Below are positions 24,380-31,039 of a stretch of 37,154 bases of DNA, piece by piece. A program made the translations under genes and the position numbers. How positions within the stretch are numbered: position 1 is the stretch's first letter; each line of letters opens with the position of its first letter. The notes below the pieces were generated by a model. That model was not told the origin of the DNA. It searched no databases and was given only the letters and a program-made list of their open reading frames with translations. The stretch spans positions 277,842-314,995 of the forward strand of contig SCQP01000016.1 in assembly GCA_004299485.1 (NCBI GenBank). Direction: 5' to 3'. The stretch is from Acidobacteriota bacterium. Its GTDB lineage: Bacteria > Acidobacteriota > Terriglobia > Terriglobales > SCQP01.

Positions 24380-24440
24380 GGACAGACTCCTTTGTGGCGG
24401 GTGACTGAAATGGACTCTCCGGCTGCACCCGCTCCGGCCA

Positions 24441-24469
24441 TTTATAATTCATCAAAATCAGTTTGTCAA
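24441..24469 (-). promoter_or_regulatory. Near-consensus sigma-70 promoter for the TonB receptor operon
   Basis: On the minus strand: -35 TTGACA (24469-24464), a 17-bp AT-rich spacer, and -10 TATAAA (24446-24441). It predicts a leader of about 55 bases before the ATG at 24379. This is the best promoter in the window and suggests high basal expression. Confidence 0.8.
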
Positions 24470-24543
24470 TTTAATTTTGAGTCCGAGTTTGTGCTTGGGG
24501 AAGATATGGCTGTATTCTCTGGATATGCCCCGCACCTCCCGTC

Positions 24544-24573
24544 TTGACAGCACCCCACGGCACACCGTAGGAT
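24544..24573 (+). promoter_or_regulatory. Promoter for the GntR-hyuAB operon
   Basis: -35 TTGACA at 24544-24549, 18-bp spacer, -10 TAGGAT at 24568-24573. Transcription would start near 24580, inside a GntR-type operator candidate. Confidence 0.55.
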
Positions 24574-24578
24574 CACGG

Positions 24579-24590
24579 ATTGTATACCGA
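24579..24590. promoter_or_regulatory. GntR/FCD-type operator candidate
   Basis: ATTGTATACCGA contains TTGTATAC, close to the palindromic T-x-GTnnnAC-x-A core typical of FCD-class GntR repressors (ideal TTGTATACAA). It sits on the predicted transcription start of the regulator's own operon, which suits autorepression released by a pathway metabolite. Confidence 0.5.
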
Positions 24591-24625
24591 TTGTTGATTG
24601 CACCGTTTGCGCCAGGCTATTTCTG

Positions 24626-25567
24626 ATGACCACCGCCGAACGCCTCTACCGCACCCTCAAACAGGACATCATTACCTGCGCGCTGCGCCCGGGGCAGCCT
24701 TTCAGCGAGGCCGAGCTCTGCCGCCGCTACAAGGTCAGCCGCACCCCGGTGCGCGAGTCCTGCCAGCGCCTGCAGCGCGACGGCCTGATCACCATCGTCC
24801 CCTTCCGCGGCTACTTTATCGCCCCGCTCACGCTCGCCGAGTTCCATAACCTGCATGAAGTACAGCTCATCGTCGATCCCGCGGCGGCCGGCCTGGCGGC
24901 GCTGCGCGTGCAGCCGCAACAGCTCAAGGCGCTGGAACAGGCGGCCGAGTACGAGTACCGGGTGGGCGTGCGCGCCAGCTACGCCACCTTCCTGCAGCGC
25001 AATTTCAACCTGCACGTAGGCATCGCCCAGGCCACTCACAATGAGCATCTGGTGGAAATCGTGACGGCGATTCAGTCCCGGCTGATGCGCTTTTTTTATC
25101 TCATCATTGCCATGGACGCCTACGGACCGCAGCTCGTGCACGAGCACGAGCTCATCATGGACGCCATCCGCGCCCGCCGGCCCGACGAAGCCCGCCAGCG
25201 CGCCGCCGAACACGTCGCCCAGACCGTCCGCCGCTCCGCCGGGGTCTTCATGACGGCCACGGAAGCGCGCCTGGGCGAGCTCATCACCGAACCCAGCAGC
25301 CTGATGGGCGCCCCCTCCGAACCGCATCCGCTGGCGGAAGCCGCCGCCGTTATGGGCTGGCCGAGCGCGGCGGCGCCCCTCAACGATGCCGCCGCCCTGC
25401 AGCGCGGCCGCGCCGGCGTCGAAGTCCGGCCCGCGCTGCTGCCCACTCCGCGCCGGACATTGACTGGCGCGGGGCCCCGCGGGGCGGCGCCACGCGACCC
25501 GCTTAACGTCCGGCCGGGCTGCGGACCCGTGAATCCCCGGCCCGGCCGGCCGCGGAGGCGTTCGTGA
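24626..25567 (+). CDS. GntR family transcriptional regulator, FCD domain
   Basis: 313 residues from ATG 24626. The winged-helix domain occupies residues 1-70 (TLKQDIITCALRPGQPFSEA, then RRYKVSRTPVRESCQRL and LITIVPFRGYFI). An all-helical FCD ligand domain follows with conserved metal or ligand histidines (FNLHVGIAQATHNEHLVEIV, VHEHELIMDAIRARRPDEA, AAEHVAQTV). FCD regulators normally end near residue 230; the last 80 residues are low complexity, and residues about 278-309 are repeat copy A2. The stop overlaps the hyuA start as GTGA. It likely represses its own operon in response to a hydantoin, oxoproline-like or other carboxylate ligand. Confidence 0.88.
   Translation: MTTAERLYRTLKQDIITCALRPGQPFSEAELCRRYKVSRTPVRESCQRLQRDGLITIVPFRGYFIAPLTLAEFHNLHEVQLIVDPAAAGLAALRVQPQQLKALEQAAEYEYRVGVRASYATFLQRNFNLHVGIAQATHNEHLVEIVTAIQSRLMRFFYLIIAMDAYGPQLVHEHELIMDAIRARRPDEARQRAAEHVAQTVRRSAGVFMTATEARLGELITEPSSLMGAPSEPHPLAEAAAVMGWPSAAAPLNDAAALQRGRAGVEVRPALLPTPRRTLTGAGPRGAAPRDPLNVRPGCGPVNPRPGRPRRRS
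25459..25553 (+). repeat. Dispersed palindromic repeat family A, copy A2
   Basis: Starts ATTGACTGGCGCGGGG like copies A4 and A5 and includes CACGCGACCCGCTTAACG and the second hairpin GGGCTGCGG...CCCCGGCCC, with one mismatch. It is the most distant of the plus-oriented copies. It encodes the end of the GntR regulator without a stop and finishes just before the GTGA junction with hyuA. Confidence 0.75.
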
Positions 25568-27552
25568 GCGTGGCCGTCGCCTCCCGTCGCATCGCCATCG
25601 ATACCGGCGGAACCTTCACCGACTGCGTTTGGGTCGAGGAGGGCGAGCTGCGTGTGCTCAAGCTGCTGTCCACGCCGAGCCATCCTGGCCAGGCCATTTT
25701 GCAGAGCCTGAAGCAACTCGATGCCGCAGCGGCCGAAGTTCGCCATGGAACGACCGTCGGCACGAATGCCCTGCTGGAGCGCACCGGCGCCCGCGTTGCC
25801 TTCATCACCACCGCCGGCTTCGAAGATACGGTCGCCATCGGCCGGCAGGCGCGTCCGGAGCTCTATCGCTGGTCGAACCCGCAACCCGCGCCGCTCGCGC
25901 CGGAGTCCTTGCGCTTCGGGATCGCGGAGCGCACGCTGCCCGACGGCAGCGTCCTGCAAGCTCCCACGCCTGCCGATCTGGCGCGCCTGGCGGAAGCCGT
26001 CGCCACCGCCCGGCCGGAGGCCATCGCCATCTCGCTGCTGTTCGGCTTCGCCAATTCCGCCAACGAGCGTGCCGTCGCCGCTGCCCTCGCCTCTCTGGGC
26101 GTGCCCATTTCCGTATCGCACGCCATCCTGCCCGAGTTCCGCGAATACGAACGCGGCGCCACAGTTTTGCTGAATGCCTATCTCGCCCCCAAAATGGGTG
26201 CCTACCTGCGCGACTTGGATGCCGGATTAGGGCGCCAGAATCCGGGCGCGCGCCTGCATGTGATGCAATCCTCCGGCGGCATTACCTCGGCCGCGACGGC
26301 GGCCCGGGAACCCGTGCGCACCATCCTTTCCGGCCCCGCCGGCGGCGTCGTGGGAGCGTACCAGGCTGCGCGCCAGGCTGGTTTCGACCGCATCCTCAGC
26401 TTCGACATGGGCGGCACCTCGACCGACGTGGCGCTGCTGGAGAACGGCGGGTTGCACACGACCCACGAAGCGCAGGTCCTGGGCCTGCCCGTGGCCGTGC
26501 CCATGCTCGATATTCACACCGTCGGCGCCGGCGGCGGCTCGCTCGCCAGCTTCGATGCCGGCGGTGCGCTGCAGGTCGGCCCCGCTTCCGCCGGCGCTGA
26601 TCCCGGACCGATTTGCTACGGCCGGGGCGAGCGTCCCACCGTCACCGATGCCAACCTGATCCTTGGCCGGCTCGACGCTGCCGGCCTACTGGGCGGCGGC
26701 ATGCGGCTTGAGGTGACCCGCGCGCGCTGCTTTCTCGACGCCGCCAAAGGCAGCGTGGCCACGGTAGAAGCCTTTGCCGATGGGATTGTGCGCCTCGCCG
26801 AGGCCGCCATGGCCAAGGCGTTGCGGGTGATTTCGGTCGAGCGCGGTTACGATCCCCGCGAGTTCACCCTTGTCTGCTTTGGCGGCGCCGGCCCGCTGCA
26901 CGCCTGCGCGCTGGCCGAGGCGCTGGAGATTCCCCGCGTCCTGGTCCCGCGGCTGCCAGGCGCGCTTTCGGCGGTGGGCATTCTGCGCTCCGACATGGTC
27001 CGGGACTACTCCCGCACCGTCATGGCGCCAGTCACGCCGGCCCTGGCGCCCCGGCTCGAACACATCTTCCGCGAGCTCGAGCGCCAGGGCGCACAGGAAA
27101 TGCGCACCGAGCACCTGCACGCGGTGGCTGAGCGCTCGCTCGACGTCCGCTACGCCGGCCAGGGCTTTGAGCTGACGCTGCCGGCGGGCGCCGGCTTTGC
27201 CGCGCGCTTCCATCGTCTGCACGAGCGCCGCTACGGCTACGCCGATGCCGCACGGCCACTGGAGGTGGTGAGCGTGCGCGTCCGCATGATTGCGGCCTCT
27301 TCCCCACTGTCAATGCGGCGCCAGACGCCGCGCCGCGGCAATGGCCGCCAGGCGCGTGTGGCCCAGCGCCCCGTCTGGTTCCAGGGCCGCCCGCGCGCGA
27401 GCGCCGTTTACAACCGCGACCGCTTGCACGCCGGCGATGCCTTCACCGGTCCGGCCATCATTAATGAGTACAGCGCCACCACCGTCGTGCTGCCCGGCTG
27501 GCGCGCCCGCGTGGACGGCTGGCGCAACCTGATCCTGGAGGTCGCGTCGTGA
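25564..27552 (+). CDS. hyuA: Hydantoinase/oxoprolinase subunit A (HyuA-like)
   Basis: 662 residues from GTG 25564. The N-terminal nucleotide-binding signature RIAIDTGGTFTDCVWVEEG is followed by VRHGTTVGTNALLERTGARV, the central MQSSGGITSAATAAREPVRT, LSGPAGGVVGAYQAA and the ASKHA phosphate loop FDMGGTSTDVALLENG. Later GAGGGSLASFDAGGALQVGP and CFGGAGPLHACALAEAL complete the Hydantoinase_A pattern. Subunit A, with HyuB, performs ATP-dependent opening of cyclic amides such as hydantoins or 5-oxoproline; acetone carboxylase subunits are relatives, so the substrate is open. It is coupled on both sides by GTGA overlaps. Confidence 0.9.
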   Translation: MSVAVASRRIAIDTGGTFTDCVWVEEGELRVLKLLSTPSHPGQAILQSLKQLDAAAAEVRHGTTVGTNALLERTGARVAFITTAGFEDTVAIGRQARPELYRWSNPQPAPLAPESLRFGIAERTLPDGSVLQAPTPADLARLAEAVATARPEAIAISLLFGFANSANERAVAAALASLGVPISVSHAILPEFREYERGATVLLNAYLAPKMGAYLRDLDAGLGRQNPGARLHVMQSSGGITSAATAAREPVRTILSGPAGGVVGAYQAARQAGFDRILSFDMGGTSTDVALLENGGLHTTHEAQVLGLPVAVPMLDIHTVGAGGGSLASFDAGGALQVGPASAGADPGPICYGRGERPTVTDANLILGRLDAAGLLGGGMRLEVTRARCFLDAAKGSVATVEAFADGIVRLAEAAMAKALRVISVERGYDPREFTLVCFGGAGPLHACALAEALEIPRVLVPRLPGALSAVGILRSDMVRDYSRTVMAPVTPALAPRLEHIFRELERQGAQEMRTEHLHAVAERSLDVRYAGQGFELTLPAGAGFAARFHRLHERRYGYADAARPLEVVSVRVRMIAASSPLSMRRQTPRRGNGRQARVAQRPVWFQGRPRASAVYNRDRLHAGDAFTGPAIINEYSATTVVLPGWRARVDGWRNLILEVAS

Positions 27553-29285
27553 ATATCAGAGAGCAGCGCAGCCGCGGCTTGGGGCCTCGGGGCCCCCAAG
27601 CTGCGGCGAGCACAAGCGGGAAGCGCGGCGCGCACAACCCGCGCGGTCAGCATCGGCCCCGGGCAGCCGCGCAGGGACCCGCGCCAGTAAACGACGGGAT
27701 TGAGCTGGCGATCTTTAAAAGCGCCTTTCACGCCATCGCGCAGGAGATGGGCGTGGCGCTGCGGCGCACCGCTTTTTCGCCCAACATCAAAGAGCGGCGC
27801 GACTACTCCAGCGCCTTGTTCAACGCCGCCGGTGAGGTCATCGCCATGGGCGATGACATGCCCGTACACCTCGGATCCATGCCCATGTCGGTCGCCGCCG
27901 CGCTCAAGGCACTCGCGCTCGAGCCCGGCGACGTCGCCATCCTCAACGATCCCTACGAGGGCGGCACCCACCTGCCCGACATCACCCTGGTTATGCCCGT
28001 CTTCGCCGGCTCCGGCCGGGCCCGGCGCCGGCCGGAGTTCTATGTGGCCAACCGCGCCCATCATGCCGACGTCGGCGGCACCTATCCCGGCTCCATGGGA
28101 CTGTGCCGTGAGATTACTCAGGAAGGCATTCGTATCCCGCCGCTGAAGCTGATGCGCCGCGGCCAGCTCGACCAGGGCCTGCTGCGCCTGATCCTCAGCA
28201 ACGTCCGCACGCCGCAGGAGCGCGAAGGAGACCTGACGGCGCAGCTGGGCGCCTGCCGCATTGGCGCCGCGCGCCTCGAGGCCTTGGCGGCCAAGTACGG
28301 CTTGCCGCGCCTGGAGCGCAACATGGCCGCGCTGCTCGATCACTCCGAGCGCCTCATGCACGCCGAACTGCGGCGCATGCCCGGGGGCACGTTTACTGCC
28401 GAGGATTTTCTTGACGACGATGGCCTCGGTTCCGGCCCCATCCGCCTGCACGTCGCCCTCACGCTCGATCCGCGCCGCGCCCGCGCCAGGGTTGATTTTT
28501 CCGGCAGCGATCCGCAGGTCACCGGCAGTGTCAACGCCGTCGCCGCCATTACCTACTCGGCCACGTTTTACGTTTTCCGGTGCCTCCTGCCGCCCGAGGC
28601 CGCACCCACGGCGGGGCTGATGCGCCCGGTCGCCATGGTCATCCCGCCCGGCAGCGTGCTCGACGCGGGTCCGCCCGCCGCCGTCGCCGCCGGCAACGTC
28701 GAATGCTCGCAGCGCATCGTCGATGTCCTGTTGCGCGCCTTCGCGCAAGCGCTGCCCGACCGCATCCCCGCGGCCAGCAGCGGCACGATGAACAACCTCA
28801 CCATCGGCGGCCAATATCCCGCTGGCGATCATCGCGCCGGCCAGCCTTACGCTTATTACGAAACCTGCGGCGGGGGCATGGGCGCCGCGCCCGATGCCGA
28901 CGGCCTTTCCGGCGTGCACACGCACATGAGCAACACCCTCAACACGCCGGTCGAAGCGCTCGAGTACGCCTATCCGTTCCGCGTCCATCGCTACGCCTAC
29001 CGCCGCGGCTCCGGCGGCACGGGAAAGTTTCGCGGCGGCAATGGTCTCATCCGCGAAGTAGAAGTGCTTGCGCCCGCGCAGGTCACGCTGTTGTGTGAAC
29101 GCCGCCGCTTCGCCCCCTACGGTCTGAACGGCGGGTCGGATGGCGCCTGCGGCCGTACCCTGCTGGTGCAGGACGGCGAGGAACGCGAACTGCCGGGCAA
29201 GACCAATCTCCTCGTTCCCGCCGGCGCCCGCATCCGCCTTGAATCACCCGGCGGCGGCGGTATGGGCAAATCCGGTAGATCCTAA
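27549..29285 (+). CDS. hyuB: Hydantoinase/oxoprolinase subunit B (HyuB-like)
   Basis: 578 residues from GTG 27549, overlapping the hyuA stop. From residue 51 it is a normal Hydantoinase_B: ELAIFKSAFHAIAQEMGVAL, RRTAFSPNIKERRDYSSALF, GDVAILNDPYEGGTHLPDIT, FYVANRAHHADVGGTYPGSM, PGGTFTAEDFLDDDG and YETCGGGMGAAPDADG. HAD and HHAD-type residues bind metal for the hydrolase step. Residues 7-47, Arg/Gly/Pro-rich, are encoded by repeat copy A3 in the inverse direction. Without them the protein has a usual length of about 535. The 3' end overlaps the convergent GNAT gene by 4 bp. Confidence 0.9.
   Translation: MNIREQRSRGLGPRGPQAAASTSGKRGAHNPRGQHRPRAAAQGPAPVNDGIELAIFKSAFHAIAQEMGVALRRTAFSPNIKERRDYSSALFNAAGEVIAMGDDMPVHLGSMPMSVAAALKALALEPGDVAILNDPYEGGTHLPDITLVMPVFAGSGRARRRPEFYVANRAHHADVGGTYPGSMGLCREITQEGIRIPPLKLMRRGQLDQGLLRLILSNVRTPQEREGDLTAQLGACRIGAARLEALAAKYGLPRLERNMAALLDHSERLMHAELRRMPGGTFTAEDFLDDDGLGSGPIRLHVALTLDPRRARARVDFSGSDPQVTGSVNAVAAITYSATFYVFRCLLPPEAAPTAGLMRPVAMVIPPGSVLDAGPPAAVAAGNVECSQRIVDVLLRAFAQALPDRIPAASSGTMNNLTIGGQYPAGDHRAGQPYAYYETCGGGMGAAPDADGLSGVHTHMSNTLNTPVEALEYAYPFRVHRYAYRRGSGGTGKFRGGNGLIREVEVLAPAQVTLLCERRRFAPYGLNGGSDGACGRTLLVQDGEERELPGKTNLLVPAGARIRLESPGGGGMGKSGRS
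27568..27690 (-). repeat. Dispersed palindromic repeat family A, copy A3 (inverse, diverged)
   Basis: Read on the minus strand it starts TTTACTGGCGCGGG and contains CCCGCTTG and the hairpin GCTTGGGGGCCCCGAGGCCC, in family A order, but it is about 25 bp longer and more diverged. It lies between the start codon and the conserved body of hyuB and leaves the frame open. Confidence 0.6.
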
Positions 29286-29812
29286 AAGTCCAGCTCCAGC
29301 CGCAGTGCGTCCAGATCCGCGGCGTAGTAGCCTGGCAGCAGCCGCGTCATGTGATAACCCAAACGCGCGTAAAACGCCAGTGCGCCGGCGTTGTTCACCG
29401 CCGCTTCCAGCCGCATGCCGCGCGCCCCGCGCGCGCGATAATACGCCTCGGCGTTGCGCATCAGCTCCTGCCCTATTCCCTGCCGCCGCGCCTCCGGCGC
29501 CACATCAACCGTGATGACGTGCCCCCGGCCTATTGATTGGCGCGGGGCCTGGTGTGGCTGCGCCACACCACCCGCTTGACGCTTGGCGGGGCCGGGGGCC
29601 CCAGGATCCCCGGCCCGGCCCTCGCGTTTGCCCAGCGCGCTCAGCAGCACGGCGGCCAGCCGCCCCGCGCGCGAGCAGCCCTGATGAAACCCCGGCATCC
29701 GCAAGTACGCGGCAATTTCTTCCGCGCTGTAGGCAATCCCGACCGGAAAACAGCGCTGATCGAGCGCAAAAATCTCGGCCACATCCGCTTGCGTCAACCC
29801 GCGGTAATCCAC
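29282..29812 (-). CDS. GNAT family N-acetyltransferase (RimI-like) with in-frame repeat insertion
   Basis: 176 residues. The N-terminus is LTQADVAEIFALDQRCFPVG. The acetyl-CoA site is GHVITVDVAPEARRQGIGQE followed by LM (R-x-x-G-I-G), then MRLEAAVNNAGALAFYARLG and YYAADLDALRLEL, all standard for RimI-like acetyltransferases acting on protein N-termini or small amines. Residues about 62-94 (rich in Gly, Pro and Gln, containing GGVAQPHQAPRQS) are repeat copy A4, placed just before the beta-4 strand that binds acetyl-CoA. Without it the length is about 144, the usual size. Function may be altered but the frame is kept. Confidence 0.87.
   Translation of the reverse strand: MDYRGLTQADVAEIFALDQRCFPVGIAYSAEEIAAYLRMPGFHQGCSRAGRLAAVLLSALGKREGRAGDPGAPGPAKRQAGGVAQPHQAPRQSIGRGHVITVDVAPEARRQGIGQELMRNAEAYYRARGARGMRLEAAVNNAGALAFYARLGYHMTRLLPGYYAADLDALRLELDF
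29532..29628 (+). repeat. Dispersed palindromic repeat family A, copy A4
   Basis: About 97 bp: ATTGATTGGCGCGGGGCC, hairpin 1 TGTGGC-TGC-GCCACA, CCACCCGCTTGACGC, hairpin 2 GGGCCGGGG...CCCCGGCCC, and CTCGCGTTT. Both hairpins carry compensated changes relative to copy A5. It is embedded in the GNAT gene, which reads the complementary strand. Confidence 0.9.
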
Positions 29813-29821
29813 TCTGTCAGC

Positions 29822-30151
29822 TTAGCGAAGAAAGCCTCCGGCGACCCTGCCGATCACGCGGCCGGCGATCAGTCCCACCACTGCCGCAAGCGCCATGCCG
29901 GCTTCCGGGTGCCGCCGCAGTTGCTGATAGGGCATCAGGTTGCGGGCTTTGCTCCGGACGCGGCGGCGCAGGGTCGTGATGGTATCGACCATCGCGCCGC
30001 GCTGCTCTACCAGGCGGCGGTTGAGTTCCGGCATGGACATTGATTGGCGCGGGGCCTGACGTGGCTGCGCCACGCCACCCGCTTGACGCTCGGCCGGGCT
30101 GGGGGCCCCGGGATCCCCAGCCCAGCTCTCGCGTACTGTTGCATGCGACAT
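29822..30151 (-). CDS. Small membrane-associated protein, DUF3618/YqjD-like, with repeat insertion
   Basis: 109 residues from ATG 30151, which has GGAGGCG at the right distance. Residues 39-77 (PELNRRLVEQRGAMVDTITT LRRRVRSKAR) are a basic amphipathic helix like DUF3618. Residues about 83-105 (AGMALAAVVGLIAGRVIGRV) form one membrane segment as in ElaB/YqjD proteins, thought to tether ribosomes or envelope. Residues 6-38 are repeat copy A5. The sequence ATGTC(G)CATGC at the start recurs after the repeat as ATGTCCATGC, so the original protein probably began MSMPELNRR. It follows another small membrane protein by 19 bp. Confidence 0.72.
   Translation of the reverse strand: MSHATVRESWAGDPGAPSPAERQAGGVAQPRQAPRQSMSMPELNRRLVEQRGAMVDTITTLRRRVRSKARNLMPYQQLRRHPEAGMALAAVVGLIAGRVIGRVAGGFLR
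30039..30135 (+). repeat. Dispersed palindromic repeat family A, copy A5
   Basis: The best-preserved copy. It starts ATTGATTGGCGCGGGGCC, forms hairpin 1 CGTGGC-TGC-GCCACG and hairpin 2 GGGCTGGGG...CCCCAGCCC, and ends near CTCTCGCGT, which can pair with the left CGCGGGG. It is flanked by GCATGGACAT (30031-30040) and GCATGCGACAT (30141-30151), a probable target duplication. Confidence 0.9.
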
Positions 30152-30170
30152 ATCGCCTCCGGCATCTCCT

Positions 30171-30410
30171 TCAACGCCGCCGCTGGCTGTGCCAGCCCAG
30201 CGCCAGGCCGATCAGGGCGCCCGCGGCGCCGCACACCGCCATCAGCGCCAACACGTTGCGCCGCCGGCCTTCGGGCGTGCGCGCCGCCCGTAGCAGGGCT
30301 TTGGCGCGGTCGCTCTGCACCCGTGCGCGCCGCGAGCATTGCTCGGCGAGGTGCACCATCCGCTCCCGCGCGGACGGCGTTCGCGTGATCGGGATGGGTT
30401 CTTTCGTCAC
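30171..30410 (-). CDS. Small single-pass membrane protein, unrecognised
   Basis: 79 residues from GTG 30410. A basic N-terminal half (ARERMVHLAEQCSRRARVQS, with KALLRAARTPEGRRR) precedes one glycine/alanine-rich membrane helix (NVLALMAVCGAAGALIGLAL) and a basic end GWHSQRRR. The architecture resembles YqjE/YqjK-type companions of DUF883/DUF3618 proteins, and the next gene downstream is of that type. An internal ATG at residue 18 is an alternative start. Specific function unknown. It lies 24 bp after pgsA. Confidence 0.6.
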   Translation of the reverse strand: MTKEPIPITRTPSARERMVHLAEQCSRRARVQSDRAKALLRAARTPEGRRRNVLALMAVCGAAGALIGLALGWHSQRRR

Positions 30411-30434
30411 CGCACCGTAGGATGCCGCCAGCGG

Positions 30435-31016
30435 TCAAGCCCGTTGCGCGTGGTAACGCTGGGCCGAGGTGAAAGCATAGTGGATGCCGGAGACCACGGC
30501 CAGGCTGACGACGGCAACCCAGCCCACGCGCTCCAAAAACCGGAATAATCCGTTCGTCGACCAGGCTTCCAGGAGCGTGACTCCGGCAGTTGCGAGCTCG
30601 GCGGTGGTCGACGCCTTCCCCCACCAGGTGGGCTGAAAGTCGCGGAATCCTGCCCCCCAATAGAGAGCTGCCGCGGAAACCACGATGCAGAGGTCCCGGA
30701 TATAGATGATGATGGTCACCGTCCACGGCATTTCACCGACCAGCGCCAGCGTCAGAAACAGCGCCGCAATCAGAATCTTGTCGGCCGCCGGGTCGAGGTA
30801 AAGCCCCAGCGCGGAGCGCTGATTGAAGTGCCGCGCAATCCAGCCGTCGCAGCCGTCGCTGACCGCCGCAGCGATGAAGATCAAGGCGGCCCAGCCCGGT
30901 TTGCGAAGAACCACGGCGGCCACAATGACCGGAACTGCCAGCAGCCGCAGCTCGGTCAGCAGGTTAGCAGGATAGAACCATTCCGGCCAGGCCGGCTTGA
31001 CCGTTACCGTCGCCAC
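30435..31016 (-). CDS. pgsA: CDP-alcohol phosphatidyltransferase, PgsA-like
   Basis: 193 residues from GTG 31016, with several membrane helices. The CDP-alcohol phosphotransferase signature is complete: D-x2-D-G-x2-A-R-x8-G-x3-D-x3-D, seen as SDGCDGWIARHFNQRSALG followed by LYLDPAADK. It starts with PANLLTELRLLAVPVIVAAV, typical of phosphatidylglycerophosphate synthase, which joins CDP-diacylglycerol and glycerol-3-phosphate at the inner membrane. Other alcohols (inositol phosphate, for example) are possible for this family. It lies between an M23 peptidase and small membrane genes. Confidence 0.87.
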   Translation of the reverse strand: MATVTVKPAWPEWFYPANLLTELRLLAVPVIVAAVVLRKPGWAALIFIAAAVSDGCDGWIARHFNQRSALGLYLDPAADKILIAALFLTLALVGEMPWTVTIIIYIRDLCIVVSAAALYWGAGFRDFQPTWWGKASTTAELATAGVTLLEAWSTNGLFRFLERVGWVAVVSLAVVSGIHYAFTSAQRYHAQRA

Positions 31017-31039
31017 GCCCTAATTATCGCAAACGGCGT

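Noticed and set aside
30160-30726. Alternative minus-strand frame across pgsA and the small membrane genes
   Set aside because: Arg/Gly-rich, no motifs; pgsA in the other frame has its complete catalytic signature.
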